Below, in pieces: positions 34,435 through 43,083 of a stretch of DNA of 64,000 bases. Origin of the DNA: Thermoplasmata archaeon (lineage in GTDB: Archaea; Thermoplasmatota; DTKX01; JAHFTX01); the NCBI GenBank assembly GCA_023265395.1, contig JAHFTX010000013.1, positions 1 through 64,000 on the forward strand. Reading direction: 5' to 3'. The stretch's first letter is position 1. Each line of letters starts with the position of its first letter. The notes below the pieces were generated by a model. The model saw nothing but the letters and a program-made list of their open reading frames with translations. It was not told the origin of the DNA and searched no databases. Both the position numbers and the translations under genes were made by a program.

Positions 34435-35160
34435 ATGCGTGAGTTCGAGGAACGAGAATGGGTCCCCTGCACCAAACTGGGGCGGATGGTCTACAACGGC
34501 GAAATCACCAACGTCCATGATGCCCTCTTCAGCGGCCTGCCGCTGCGTGAGGCTGGGATCATCGACCGGCTGCTGCCGACCCTCGAGGACGAGGTGCTTG
34601 ATGTCAACATGGTCCAGCGGATGACCGACAGCGGTCGGCGCGTGCGCTTCACCGTCACCGTCGTCATCGGCAACGGCGACGGCTATGTCGGGCTGGGGAT
34701 GGCCAAGATCCGTGAGGTCGGCCCCGCGATCCGTCGGGCAATCGACGACGCAAAGATCAACCTCATCGAGGTCAAGCGCGGGTATGGTTCCCGCGGGGGG
34801 GGCGGCAACCCCCACACGGTACCATTCACCGTCGTCGGCCAAGCGGGCTCGGTGCGAGCGGTCCTCAAGCCCGCCCCCCGGGGCACGGGGCTGGCGGTCG
34901 GTGACGTCGCCAAGCATCTGCTGCGCTTGGCGGGCATCGAGGACTGCTGGGGATTCACCCAGGGCAAGACCCGTACGACCGTCAACTATGGCAAGGCGGT
35001 CTACGCCGCGCTTGCGGCGACACAGCGGATCAAGGTGCTTCCGGCGCTGGGCGATAGCCTACGCATCCGCAGCGGGGCCGTCACGGTCCAGGGCGCGCTG
35101 GCCGCACCGACCCCAGAGCCGGTCGCAGCGCTCACCGAGGGCGAAGGGGGTGAGGGCTGA
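34435..35160 (+). CDS. rps5: Ribosomal protein uS5
   Basis: 241 residues from ATG 34435, eight bases after GGAGGAG. RRVRFTVTVVIGNGDGYVGLGMAK, the glycine-rich YGSRGGGGNPHTVPF and GLAVGDVAKHLLRLAGI are diagnostic. It contributes to decoding fidelity at the mRNA entrance. The stop overlaps the uL30 start (TGATG). Confidence 0.95.
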   Translation: MREFEEREWVPCTKLGRMVYNGEITNVHDALFSGLPLREAGIIDRLLPTLEDEVLDVNMVQRMTDSGRRVRFTVTVVIGNGDGYVGLGMAKIREVGPAIRRAIDDAKINLIEVKRGYGSRGGGGNPHTVPFTVVGQAGSVRAVLKPAPRGTGLAVGDVAKHLLRLAGIEDCWGFTQGKTRTTVNYGKAVYAALAATQRIKVLPALGDSLRIRSGAVTVQGALAAPTPEPVAALTEGEGGEG

Positions 35161-35786
35161 TGGCTTATCTTGCGGTCCGAATCAAGGGGACAGTCAACCG
35201 CACCAAGCCGATCGAGCGCACCCTCAACCAGCTGCGTCTGACGCGCTCCAACCACGCCGTCGTGCTGCCGGCCAATGCGACCTCGCTGGGGATGCTCAAG
35301 AAGGTCAAGGACGTCATCACCTGGGGTGAGGCGGACGAGGGCATGGTCGAGCAGTTGCTGCGCCACCGGGGCCGGATGACGGGAGACGTGCCTCTGACCG
35401 ACGCCGCAATCAAGTCCGCCACCCCCTACCCGACCTTTGGTCAGCTCGCCAAGGCGTTGGCCAGCGACAAGGTCGCCTACCATGCCATCGAGGGGGTCAA
35501 ACCGATCTTCCGCCTCCACCCACCCGTCGGCGGCCATGGACTGACCAAGCGCACCTTCGTCCAAGGCGGTGCTCTCGGCTACCGCGGGGCGGCGATCAAT
35601 GACCTTGTGGGCCGCATGCTGGCGGTAGATACGGGCATCACCGCCCCCGCCACGGCGACAGCGACCGCTCCCACCCGCCACGCTGCACCTGCCTCTGCTC
35701 CTCAGACTGCCCCCGTTCCCAAGGATGGCACTGCGGCACCGGCGGCCAAGAAGGTGGCACGCAAGGCCAAGGCCCCAAAGGAGTGA
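35160..35786 (+). CDS. rpl30: Ribosomal protein uL30 with Ala/Thr/Pro-rich tail
   Basis: 208 residues. The archaeal long form is seen: AVRIKGTVNRTKPIERTLNQLRL, then FRLHPPVGGHGLTKRTFVQGGALGYRG. The last 50 residues are Ala/Thr/Pro then Lys-rich and look disordered. Translationally coupled to uS5 by one base. Confidence 0.94.
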   Translation: MAYLAVRIKGTVNRTKPIERTLNQLRLTRSNHAVVLPANATSLGMLKKVKDVITWGEADEGMVEQLLRHRGRMTGDVPLTDAAIKSATPYPTFGQLAKALASDKVAYHAIEGVKPIFRLHPPVGGHGLTKRTFVQGGALGYRGAAINDLVGRMLAVDTGITAPATATATAPTRHAAPASAPQTAPVPKDGTAAPAAKKVARKAKAPKE

Positions 35787-35792
35787 CCTTGC

Positions 35793-36251
35793 ATGCCCAG
35801 CAACGCCTCAAAGCACCGCGGTGATCGCACCCATGGCCGGGGAAAGAAGGCTGGCCGCGGCCACGGCAAGCGCGGAGGGCACGGCAATGCCGGCCTCCAC
35901 AAGCACAAGTTCATCTGGACCCTCAAGTACGATCGGGACCACTTCGGTCGGCGGGGGTTCAAGCGCCCCCAGGGACAGGTGGCGCACCCGAGCACCTTCA
36001 ACATCTCCGACCTCGAGCTCCACCTCGATTCGCTGCGCGAGCACAACCTGGCGACGGTCGCCGCCGGGCGCATCGTCATCGACCTTCGGGCGATGGGGGT
36101 CGACAAGCTCCTCGGTGCTGGGATCCCTTCGAAGAAGTACCACGTCAAGGTCGAGGCCGCTTCTGCCTCTGCCGTCGAAAAGATCCAATCGGCAGGCGGC
36201 ATGGTGGAACTGGGAGAGGCCCCCGCCTCCGAAACCGTTATTGAGGAATGA
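35793..36251 (+). CDS. rpl15: Ribosomal protein uL15
   Basis: 152 residues. HRGDRTHGRGKKAGRGHGKRGGHGNAGLHKHK is the basic glycine-rich N-terminus that threads into 23S rRNA; the C-terminal ILGAGIPSKKYHVKV-like segment (here LLGAGIPSKKYHVK) follows. It is a late 50S assembly protein and in archaea precedes secY, as here. Confidence 0.95.
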   Translation: MPSNASKHRGDRTHGRGKKAGRGHGKRGGHGNAGLHKHKFIWTLKYDRDHFGRRGFKRPQGQVAHPSTFNISDLELHLDSLREHNLATVAAGRIVIDLRAMGVDKLLGAGIPSKKYHVKVEAASASAVEKIQSAGGMVELGEAPASETVIEE

Positions 36252-36337
36252 CCGTGATTCCGCGGCCGAGGGCCCAAGCGGGGTAACACCCTCTGCCGGT
36301 GGGTCGTGGTGGAGCAACGGTAGGGGCAGGAGGAAGG

Positions 36338-37936
36338 ATGACCGAGGTCAAGAAGTCCCACCTGTACAAGCTCAAGCCCCTCGTCGATCGCCTCCCGGCG
36401 GTCAGCAAGCCTGACGGGCACGTCAAGTTCACTACGAAGATGTTGTGGACCTTCAGCATCCTGGTCCTCTACTTCGTGATGACCAACGTGTTCATCTACG
36501 GCTTGGACCAGAAGTCCGTCCTCGACGTCTTTGCCTCCTTCCGCGCAATCCTCGCCGGGGCCAGCGGGTCGCTGATGCACCTGGGCATCGGGCCGATAGT
36601 CACCGGCTCGATCATCATGCAGCTCTTCACGGGCGCAAAGATCATCAACCTCGACCTGCAGAAGTCCGAAGATAAGGCGATCTACCAGGGGACGCAGAAG
36701 TTCCTGGTGATCGTGATGATCTTCGTCGAGGCCATCCCACAGGTCTACGGACTGCTGGTGCCCTCCAACTCGCTCATCAGCCAGCTCGACACGTCGGTGC
36801 CGGGCCAGGGTTCCAACCTCGCACGGCTGATCATCATCAGCCAGCTGGCGGCCGGGTCCTACCTGGTGTTCCTGATGGATGAGGTCGTCTCCAAGTGGGG
36901 GATGGGGAGCGGCATCTCGCTGTTCATCGCTGCTGGTGTCGCACAATCGATCGTCACCGGCACCATCAGCTGGATCCCGCGCCAGCAGACCACAGTGATC
37001 TCCGTCTCCAATCCCCCTGCCGGCAGCCTCGTCAAGACGGCCTACGTGCTCACGCACATGTCGTTGGCCGACCTCAGTCGCGGAGGATTCGAGTCTATCG
37101 CCATCGCCCAGCCCAACCCGCTGGTCGCCCTCATCAGCACGATGCTGGTCTTCTTGCTCGTCGGCTACGCCGAGTCTAGCTCGATCGAGCTGCCGCTGGC
37201 CCACGAGAAGGTCCGTGGTGCCCGCGGTCGCTACCCCATCCGCCTCATCTACGCCTCGAACATCCCGGTCATCCTGATGTCGGCGCTGCTGGCCAACGTC
37301 AACATGTTCGCGCTCCTTTTCTGGCAGCACCCCTTCTTCAGCAAGTGGCCCTTGCTCGGTCACTCGGAGTGGTTCGGGAAGTTCGACCTCTCTCAGGCGA
37401 CCTCTGGCTCGAGCGCCGCCAACACCCAACCCATCGACGGGATCGCCTACTATGTCTCGACCGTCCAGGGGGTCCAGGAATGGCTGCTGCCGCTCTTCAA
37501 TCCTGAACGTTATGGCTCCCTGCTGGCGGGTAAGGAGTACTGGCAGGTCGCCGCCCACGTCATCACCTGGCTGGTGATCATGACGCTCGGGTCGATGATG
37601 TTCGCCAGGTTCTGGATCGACACGACGAACATGGGGAGCGAAGCGGTCGCGCGGCAGATCCAGCAGAGCGGCATGCAGATCCCCGGATTCCGCCGAGACC
37701 CGCGGGTGCTCAAGGTGGTGCTCGATCGCTATATCCCCACCGTCACCCTGATGAGCGGCGCCTTCGTCGGGCTGCTTGCCGCGGGCGCAGACCTGCTCGG
37801 GACCGTGGGCAACGCCTCCGGCACAGGGGTCCTGCTGATGGTCGGTATCATCATCCGCATGTACGAGCAGATGGGCAAGGAGACCGCCATCGAGATGCAC
37901 CCGGCCTTGCGTCAGTTCCTGGGTGTCGAGGCATAG
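36338..37936 (+). CDS. secY: Protein translocase subunit SecY
   Basis: 532 residues from ATG 36338, following GGCAGGAGGAAGG. Ten membrane spans can be traced; the plug region GASGSLMHLGIGPIVTGSIIMQL and the cytosolic loop SSSIELPLAHEKVRGARGRYPIRL are SecY features. It forms the protein-conducting channel with SecE and Sec-beta, neither in this window. An 86-base gap after uL15 may hold a minor promoter, but none is obvious. Confidence 0.96.
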   Translation: MTEVKKSHLYKLKPLVDRLPAVSKPDGHVKFTTKMLWTFSILVLYFVMTNVFIYGLDQKSVLDVFASFRAILAGASGSLMHLGIGPIVTGSIIMQLFTGAKIINLDLQKSEDKAIYQGTQKFLVIVMIFVEAIPQVYGLLVPSNSLISQLDTSVPGQGSNLARLIIISQLAAGSYLVFLMDEVVSKWGMGSGISLFIAAGVAQSIVTGTISWIPRQQTTVISVSNPPAGSLVKTAYVLTHMSLADLSRGGFESIAIAQPNPLVALISTMLVFLLVGYAESSSIELPLAHEKVRGARGRYPIRLIYASNIPVILMSALLANVNMFALLFWQHPFFSKWPLLGHSEWFGKFDLSQATSGSSAANTQPIDGIAYYVSTVQGVQEWLLPLFNPERYGSLLAGKEYWQVAAHVITWLVIMTLGSMMFARFWIDTTNMGSEAVARQIQQSGMQIPGFRRDPRVLKVVLDRYIPTVTLMSGAFVGLLAAGADLLGTVGNASGTGVLLMVGIIIRMYEQMGKETAIEMHPALRQFLGVEA

Positions 37937-37976
37937 GCCCCCAGGGCGCTGGATCGTTCGTCCGGAGGGGGGCCCC

Positions 37977-38522
37977 GTGCGGATCGTCATCACCGGCGTC
38001 CCTGGTGTGGGCAAGAGCACGGTCATGGAAGGCTTCGCCCGGGCCCAGGGGTTGGAGATCGTCAATTTCGGTACCCTGATGTTCGAAGCCGCCAAGGCCC
38101 AACATGTCGTCACCGATCGCGACCAGATGCGGAGCCTCGATCCTGCGATGCAACGGACGATCCAGAAGCAGGCAGGGCAGGCCATCGGAGCGAAAGCCTC
38201 CTGCATCGTCGACACCCATGCGACCGTCCGCACGCCGCGCGGGTATCTGGCGGGGTTGCCCGCGTGGGTCCTCGATGCCATCAAGCCCGATGTCTTGGTG
38301 CTCGTCGAAGCACCTGCCGAGCAGATCCACCACCGGCGCACCGCCGATCCGACCAGGGCCCGTGACCAGCAGAGCGCTGCCGAGATCGACCAGCACCAGC
38401 AGTTCAACCGCGCGATCGCCGCAGCCTATGCCATGCACTCAGGCGCGACCGTGTTGACGATCACCAACCCCGACGGGGGGCTCGAGCAGGCCTTGCAGCA
38501 ACTGCGGAATGCCCTCGGTTGA
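37977..38522 (+). CDS. adkA: Archaeal-type adenylate kinase
   Basis: 181 residues starting at GTG 37977, with CCGGAGGGGG just ahead. RIVITGVPGVGKSTVM is the Walker A loop; GTLMFEAAK and the segment CIVDTHATVRTPRGYLAGLP match archaeal AdkA, which differs from the bacterial Adk family. It interconverts ATP+AMP and 2 ADP. Position after secY is the standard archaeal order. Confidence 0.92.
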   Translation: MRIVITGVPGVGKSTVMEGFARAQGLEIVNFGTLMFEAAKAQHVVTDRDQMRSLDPAMQRTIQKQAGQAIGAKASCIVDTHATVRTPRGYLAGLPAWVLDAIKPDVLVLVEAPAEQIHHRRTADPTRARDQQSAAEIDQHQQFNRAIAAAYAMHSGATVLTITNPDGGLEQALQQLRNALG

Positions 38523-38555
38523 ACCCCTGCGATATGGGAGCTCAGGAGGCATTGC

Positions 38556-39317
38556 GTGATCAAGGGACCCAGCGGGACCAGCGGAGGGGTATCGGGCGAC
38601 CTCCCTCCCCCGCCGGGGATGGGGATGCTGATGGCCCCGATGGTGATGATCGGGATGCTGCTCCTCTTCAGCGACCCGATCGCCCGTCACGCCATCGGAG
38701 GGCTCACTGGGGTGTATCTGACCCCCCTGATGGGACTAGGGGGGGCCTTCCCGTTGGTCACCCTGCTGTTGGCTGCGACGGTACTCGCCGTCTCCTCCAC
38801 CGTGGTGCGGCACTTCGTCACCGACTGGGAGGGACAGGGGCACTCCACCCATGACAACGGTCACATCAACAAGCTGTTGCGGGAGGCACAGCGCAATCAG
38901 AACCACCAGCGGGTGGCAAAGCTCCGGCAGGAACAGACCCGGATGATGGCCGACCAACAGCTGCGACTGGCCGGCCAGATGAAGGTGATGGTCGTCACGA
39001 TGATCGTCGGGTTCGTCATCTTCTTCTGGCTGGGGGTCTTCATCTACCAGACGACCTTCGTGCGCACGATCACCACGCCGTGGGATCCTAGCTGGGACCT
39101 GTGGGCGCCCGGTCCATTCCTGCACGTGTTCCCCCGTTGGGTGCTGCTCTATTCGCTGATATCGTTCCCCCTGGGCCAGGGAATCGCGGCGGGCCTCAAG
39201 TTCTGGGACTTCGGCCGCAAGCTCCATAAGCCGCCCTCCGCGTCCAGACCTGCCGCAGTTCTGCCAGCAGTGCGCTCTGAGCCACAGCCCTACCTGCTGC
39301 TGGACGACGAGGAGTGA
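38556..39317 (+). CDS. DUF106/EMC3-TMCO1-like membrane protein (Oxa1 superfamily)
   Basis: 253 residues from GTG 38556, preceded by CAGGAGGC. Hydrophobic spans lie near residues 20-38, 55-75, 150-172 and 195-215, and a charged coiled-coil (NKLLREAQRNQNHQRVAKLRQEQ region) sits between the second and third spans. This layout and the adk-DUF106-cmk gene order identify the archaeal YidC-like insertase homologues, which handle membrane protein insertion beside SecY. Confidence 0.85.
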   Translation: MIKGPSGTSGGVSGDLPPPPGMGMLMAPMVMIGMLLLFSDPIARHAIGGLTGVYLTPLMGLGGAFPLVTLLLAATVLAVSSTVVRHFVTDWEGQGHSTHDNGHINKLLREAQRNQNHQRVAKLRQEQTRMMADQQLRLAGQMKVMVVTMIVGFVIFFWLGVFIYQTTFVRTITTPWDPSWDLWAPGPFLHVFPRWVLLYSLISFPLGQGIAAGLKFWDFGRKLHKPPSASRPAAVLPAVRSEPQPYLLLDDEE

Positions 39318-39322
39318 GCACG

Positions 39323-39865
39323 ATGCCCTTGGTCAGTATCGGTGGCCTGCCTGGCTCGGGGAAGACCACGGTGGCCAAGCTGCTGGCCGAGAAGCTCGAC
39401 CTGGCCTACCTCAATGCCGGGGACATCTTCCGAACCCTAGCCAACAAGAAGGGCCTGACCCTCGAGGAGTTCGGCGTGTTCGCCGAGCGCGTGCCCAAGG
39501 TCGACCAGTCGATCGATGCGCGACTGATGGAGGTCGCTCGCAAGAAGAAGAACTCCATCCTCGAGGGGCGCCTCGCAGGCCGGATGCTGGTCAAGGAGGG
39601 TCTGACCTCGACCAAGGTGTGGCTGCAGGCGCCGCTCAAGGTCCGCGCCAACCGGGTGGCGCAGCGCGAAGGGACGACCTTCGAGAGCGCCCTCGCAATG
39701 ATCCACGAACGCGAGCGTTGCGAATGGGACCGGTACTACCAGCTCTACCGCATCGACCTCAACGACCTGAGCGCGTACGACCTGATAATCGACACAGAGG
39801 ACAAGGCCCCAGCTGTGATCGCAGAGACCATCGTCGAAGCCGTCACCGGCGGGGTCGCGACCTGA
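39323..39865 (+). CDS. cmk: Cytidylate kinase (archaeal type)
   Basis: 180 residues from ATG 39323, eight bases after GAGGAG. SIGGLPGSGKTTVAKLLAEKL is the P-loop, NAGDIFRTLANKKG the nucleotide-binding part and SILEGRLAGRML the lid. It phosphorylates CMP and dCMP. It lies directly before cbf5; the eL34 and eL14 genes that some archaea carry around here are absent. Confidence 0.92.
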   Translation: MPLVSIGGLPGSGKTTVAKLLAEKLDLAYLNAGDIFRTLANKKGLTLEEFGVFAERVPKVDQSIDARLMEVARKKKNSILEGRLAGRMLVKEGLTSTKVWLQAPLKVRANRVAQREGTTFESALAMIHERERCEWDRYYQLYRIDLNDLSAYDLIIDTEDKAPAVIAETIVEAVTGGVAT

Positions 39866-39908
39866 GCGCGCGGCTGTCCTGCACACGGGGTTATCTACCG
39901 AGGCTCTG

Positions 39909-40967
39909 ATGGTCGCGCCACTGCTCCCGGCAGACCTCCAATGGCGCGCCCATCGTCAGACCGAGACGAGCAGCGGGGAGGACCCCGCCCAGCGTACGCT
40001 CGAGCGGCGCTTGCGGCTGGGGGTCATCCTGCTCGACAAGCCCCGCGGGCCGACCAGTCACCAGGTGGCGGCGTGGGTCAAGCAGATCCTGCGCATCCCC
40101 AAGGCCGGTCACGGGGGCACCCTCGACCCCAACGTGACGGGCCTGCTCCCGATCACCCTGGGGGAGTCGACCAAGGGGACCATCGGGCTGCATGCGGGTG
40201 ACAAGGAGTATGTCGGCATCCTGCAACTGCACCGGACCATCCCCAAGGCCCAGCTCTCCCGGATGTTCGCCGAGTTCACCGGGCCGGTGTGGCAGTTGCC
40301 TCCGGTCCGATCCGCCGTCAAACGACAGCTGCGGGTGCGCACGATCCACGAGCTCGAGTTGCTGGAGTTCGAGGAGGGGCGACGGGCCCTCTTCCGGGTC
40401 CGCTGCGACAGCGGCACTTACGTGCGGGTGCTCTGCCATGACGTGGGCGAGGCGCTGGGCATCGGCGGCCACATGCTCGAGTTGCGACGCACCCGCACCG
40501 CCGGGCTGTCCGAGCGCGATGGGCTCGTGACGTTGCAAGTCCTCACCGATGCGGCCCACGCCTGGTTCGAGGAGAAGGACCCGCTTCCCCTGCAGCGTCT
40601 GATCCGCCCGGTCGAGGAGCTGCTCGTCCATCTGCCAGCGATCGTCCTCAAGGACTCGGCCGTCGCTGCCGTCGCCCATGGGGCGCCCCTGTTGGCCCCT
40701 GGCATCGCAGCGGTCTCGGGTGGGGTCTCCACGGGGCAGCTCTGCCGACTGCTCTCGATCAAAGGGGAGGTGGTGGCCCTGGCCACCTCCGGTGGTGATA
40801 CCGACTGGCTGCTCACCTGTCGCACCGGAGCGGTCACTTCGACCGAGCGGGTCCTCATCGACCGCCTTCTCTATCGGCCCAGCTGGCAGACTCGAGACAG
40901 GACGACCCAGGCAGACACCGCCGCTGCGCCGCGACGGCGTGTTACTCCCGATGAGGTCGACGGCTAG
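39909..40967 (+). CDS. cbf5: tRNA/rRNA pseudouridine synthase Cbf5
   Basis: 352 residues. The catalytic block is HGGTLDPNVTG with Asp73 as nucleophile; SGTYVRVLCHDVGEALGIGGHM follows, and the C-terminal third carries a PUA domain. Cbf5 is the H/ACA RNP pseudouridine synthase of archaea and also acts on tRNA U55. The Arg/Thr-rich tail is not conserved in appearance. It ends the super-operon. Confidence 0.93.
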   Translation: MVAPLLPADLQWRAHRQTETSSGEDPAQRTLERRLRLGVILLDKPRGPTSHQVAAWVKQILRIPKAGHGGTLDPNVTGLLPITLGESTKGTIGLHAGDKEYVGILQLHRTIPKAQLSRMFAEFTGPVWQLPPVRSAVKRQLRVRTIHELELLEFEEGRRALFRVRCDSGTYVRVLCHDVGEALGIGGHMLELRRTRTAGLSERDGLVTLQVLTDAAHAWFEEKDPLPLQRLIRPVEELLVHLPAIVLKDSAVAAVAHGAPLLAPGIAAVSGGVSTGQLCRLLSIKGEVVALATSGGDTDWLLTCRTGAVTSTERVLIDRLLYRPSWQTRDRTTQADTAAAPRRRVTPDEVDG

Positions 40968-40997
40968 GGCCGAGCGCGCAGGGGGGGTCTCACGACA

Positions 40998-41006
40998 CCC
41001 TTATGG
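40998..41006 (+). promoter_or_regulatory. TATA-like element of tRNA-Ser(GGA)
   Basis: CCCTTATGG is centred about 33 bases upstream of the mature tRNA 5' end, suitable for a precursor with a short 5' leader. Confidence 0.45.
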
Positions 41007-41035
41007 CAACGGCACCCGTGCGGAACCACCCACGT

Positions 41036-41143
41036 GCAGAGGTAGCTCAGCCTGGTAGGGCGCAGGCCTGGAACCCGTCTCTTGGAGGCGGACCGTCAGC
41101 CTGTGGATGCAAGTCCTCGGGAGTTCGAATCTCCCCCTCTGCG
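41036..41143 (+). tRNA. tRNA-Ser(GGA) with a 24-base intron
   Basis: Acceptor GCAGAGG (41036-41042) pairs with CCTCTGC (41136-41142), discriminator G. D arm GCTC/GGGC, T arm GGGAG-TTCGAAT-CTCCC. Anticodon stem CAGGC (41063-41067) pairs with GCCTG (41099-41103) only if 41074-41097 is removed; the spliced loop is then CTGGAAA, anticodon GGA. The intron sits at 37/38, folds with CCGTCT/AGGCGG, and has AA^C and TC^A bulges near the junctions, a relaxed bulge-helix-bulge for the splicing endonuclease. The 15-base variable arm marks class II. The body closely resembles the tRNA-Ser(GCT) at 53 kb, supporting the identity. Confidence 0.85.
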
Positions 41144-41182
41144 CTCCCGCTGGCAGGTGGAGGGGCCCCCCTCCACCGCTCC

Positions 41183-41190
41183 GCTTATGT
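41183..41190 (+). promoter_or_regulatory. TATA box of the alkyltransferase gene
   Basis: GCTTATGT is centred 26 bases before ATG 41213, predicting a leaderless transcript; no ribosome site precedes that ATG. Confidence 0.5.
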
Positions 41191-41212
41191 CTCTGGCTCT
41201 CGTACCCGGCGT

Positions 41213-41743
41213 ATGGATGGACCGGTCGAATGGGACCTCTTGGAGACTCCCGTGGGGAAGGTCGGCCTCGCCCTGCGCGATGGCTCCGTGGTGCGCTGCG
41301 ACACGGGCACGGACGAGCGGCGGTTCCGTCGGGCCCTATCGGATGCCTTTCGGCGCGCACGCCTGCAGCGCGGAGGAACCCTAATCGACCAGGCGAGTTC
41401 CCAGGTGCAAGAGTACCTGACGGGCACGCGCACCTCTTTCGACATCCCGGTCGCGCCTGAAGGTGGTACCCCCTTCCAACGATCCGTGTGGGCGGCCTTG
41501 CGGACGATCCCCTATGGACAGACCCGGAGCTATCGATGGGTCGCTGCTGCAGTGGGCAATCCGCGCGCGGCCCGTGCGGTGGGCCAGGCCAGCGGGGCCA
41601 ACCCGATCGGAATCATTGTCCCGTGCCACCGGGTCGTCCGGGCAGACGGCTCCCTTGGCGGGTTCAGCGGTGGCGTCGGCGTCAAGGATCGATTGCTGAC
41701 CCTCGAACGGTCGAACACGGCGACCAAGGATCAAGGAGGCTGA
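41213..41743 (+). CDS. ogt: Methylated-DNA-protein cysteine methyltransferase
   Basis: 176 residues from ATG 41213. GTPFQRSVWAALRTIPYGQTRSY and the active site IVPCHRVV with acceptor Cys138 are complete. It removes O6-alkyl groups from guanine in a suicide reaction. The upstream continuation of the open frame passes through the tRNA and is not coding. The 3' end overlaps the convergent tiaS end by 13 bases. Confidence 0.93.
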   Translation: MDGPVEWDLLETPVGKVGLALRDGSVVRCDTGTDERRFRRALSDAFRRARLQRGGTLIDQASSQVQEYLTGTRTSFDIPVAPEGGTPFQRSVWAALRTIPYGQTRSYRWVAAAVGNPRAARAVGQASGANPIGIIVPCHRVVRADGSLGGFSGGVGVKDRLLTLERSNTATKDQGG

Positions 41744-43050
41744 GCATCGAAGGCCTCGGGCCGGTGGAGGTGGCCCCGCGCCTCAGCGGGGACCTCATAC
41801 CACCGCCCGACCTCGACGGGGGACGCGGTGCTGCTGGCGGCGGCTGGGCGCTGCCACTCCACCCGCTTCCCGCAGGTCCTGCAACGAAGCCCGCCAGCCC
41901 GTCCGCACGACCGCATGCTGCGGTCACAACATCGCGGGCGCGGTTCCGGCGGGGGCCGCGGAGCGACCACGAGCGGTCGCACCTTGGCGAGGTTGAGCAC
42001 GTCCGGTCGGGTGCACAGGCCGAACACCTCGCACCGGTCCCCCGGGGCGAGGGCCTCGAGGACGTTCCGCAGCCCCTTGGTCGGTTCGAAGGCCGCGAGG
42101 GTGATCTGCGCGATTCGCATCCTTCCCTGCAGCAGGGTCGCGCCCCGCAGAAGGTGGCCCCCGCGACGACGTCTCGAGGGCGGTCCGATCTCCACGATGA
42201 CGTCGTAGGGGCGGAAGGGTTGCAGGGTCGCCCCTCCGGTCGGTGCCGATGGGACCTGGGCGAAGAGACGGTGGTCGTCGGTGGCGTGGTTGGTCACGAA
42301 GATCCGCCAAGAGGCCGGAGCCTCACCCTCGAGCAGGTCTACCACCTTGGGGAGATGCGAAGCGCTCCGTGCTCGGATGCCCAGCAGCACGGGGCAAGGG
42401 CTCGAGGGAACCGACAACGCACTGCCGCGCCGTCCTCGGGTGTGGAAGGAATCGGGAATGGCGCCCTCGATCCTCTCGAGGCATCGGTCGCTGACATCGC
42501 GCGGTGTGCCAATCCGGCTCGGATGTCGGTATGCCAGGATCTCGAAAGTGACGGACTGCTGCGGCCAGGCAAGTGCGGCCGCTGCACCGATGATGCCCCT
42601 TCGAGTGCCTGCACTCCAACTCAAGGCCTGCGCCTGGACGATGGCACGCGACGCGCGCTCGGCGGGAACGATCGTCGCGACCGCCTCTTGGTAGAGTTCC
42701 ATATCGAGGGTTCTGGGTGAGACCACCACCCCCGGGCCACAGGAGGGATCATCAAGGGCAGCTCCCGCGGCTACCACCCGTGAGGCACGTTCCAGGACAT
42801 CGGCGAGCTCTTGGTCCGAGGGAACATGCGCCTGGCCGTCGTCGGCCGAATGCTCATCGGAGCTCAGGGTCAAGGCGACGGCGCCGTTCCCTCGGGTCTT
42901 CCACGCCACGGCGGGGTTGAGTCGGACCAGGCGCGGGTAGCCCACCAGGGTCCACTTAGGAAGTGCCTTGAGCAGCGGGTCGACCATGCTGGTCGTACAA
43001 CCACCGTCGATCGAATCGGTGTCGTCGAGGCCGATTCGGAGGGTCGAGAC
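41731..43050 (-). CDS. tiaS: tRNA(Ile2) agmatinylcytidine synthetase TiaS, start codon unresolved
   Basis: About 440 residues. The first ATG (42987) would begin after the essential N-terminal motif; in frame upstream lies RIGLDDTDSIDGGCTTS, the family signature. Between the frame's stop near 43085 and that motif there is no ATG, GTG or TTG. AGGGGGG at 43056-43062 is spaced for GTC 43050, used here as a provisional start. YPRLVRLNPAVAWKTRGNGAV, an OB-fold and a C-terminal zinc ribbon (CRTCGKR) follow. TiaS attaches agmatine to C34 of tRNA-Ile so that it reads AUA. It sits 33 bases after the Gln-rich gene. Confidence 0.82.
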   Translation of the reverse strand, partial: VSTLRIGLDDTDSIDGGCTTSMVDPLLKALPKWTLVGYPRLVRLNPAVAWKTRGNGAVALTLSSDEHSADDGQAHVPSDQELADVLERASRVVAAGAALDDPSCGPGVVVSPRTLDMELYQEAVATIVPAERASRAIVQAQALSWSAGTRRGIIGAAAALAWPQQSVTFEILAYRHPSRIGTPRDVSDRCLERIEGAIPDSFHTRGRRGSALSVPSSPCPVLLGIRARSASHLPKVVDLLEGEAPASWRIFVTNHATDDHRLFAQVPSAPTGGATLQPFRPYDVIVEIGPPSRRRRGGHLLRGATLLQGRMRIAQITLAAFEPTKGLRNVLEALAPGDRCEVFGLCTRPDVLNLAKVRPLVVAPRPPPEPRPRCCDRSMRSCGRAGGLRCRTCGKRVEWQRPAAASSTASPVEVGRWYEVPAEARGHLHRPEAFDAQPP

Positions 43051-43083
43051 GGAGAGCCCCCCTGCGAACGTCGCTAGGGGGGA

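Noticed and set aside
35702-38407. 901-codon open frame opposite uL15, secY and adkA
   Set aside because: Spans three well-identified genes on the other strand; composition is that of a GC artefact.
41068-41080. Reading the plus-strand tRNA without an intron
   Set aside because: The uninterrupted sequence gives no 3' anticodon stem; GCCTG pairing appears only after removing 24 bases.
41003-41212. Upstream extension of the alkyltransferase
   Set aside because: It would run through the tRNA-Ser gene; a leaderless promoter at 41183 fits the later ATG.
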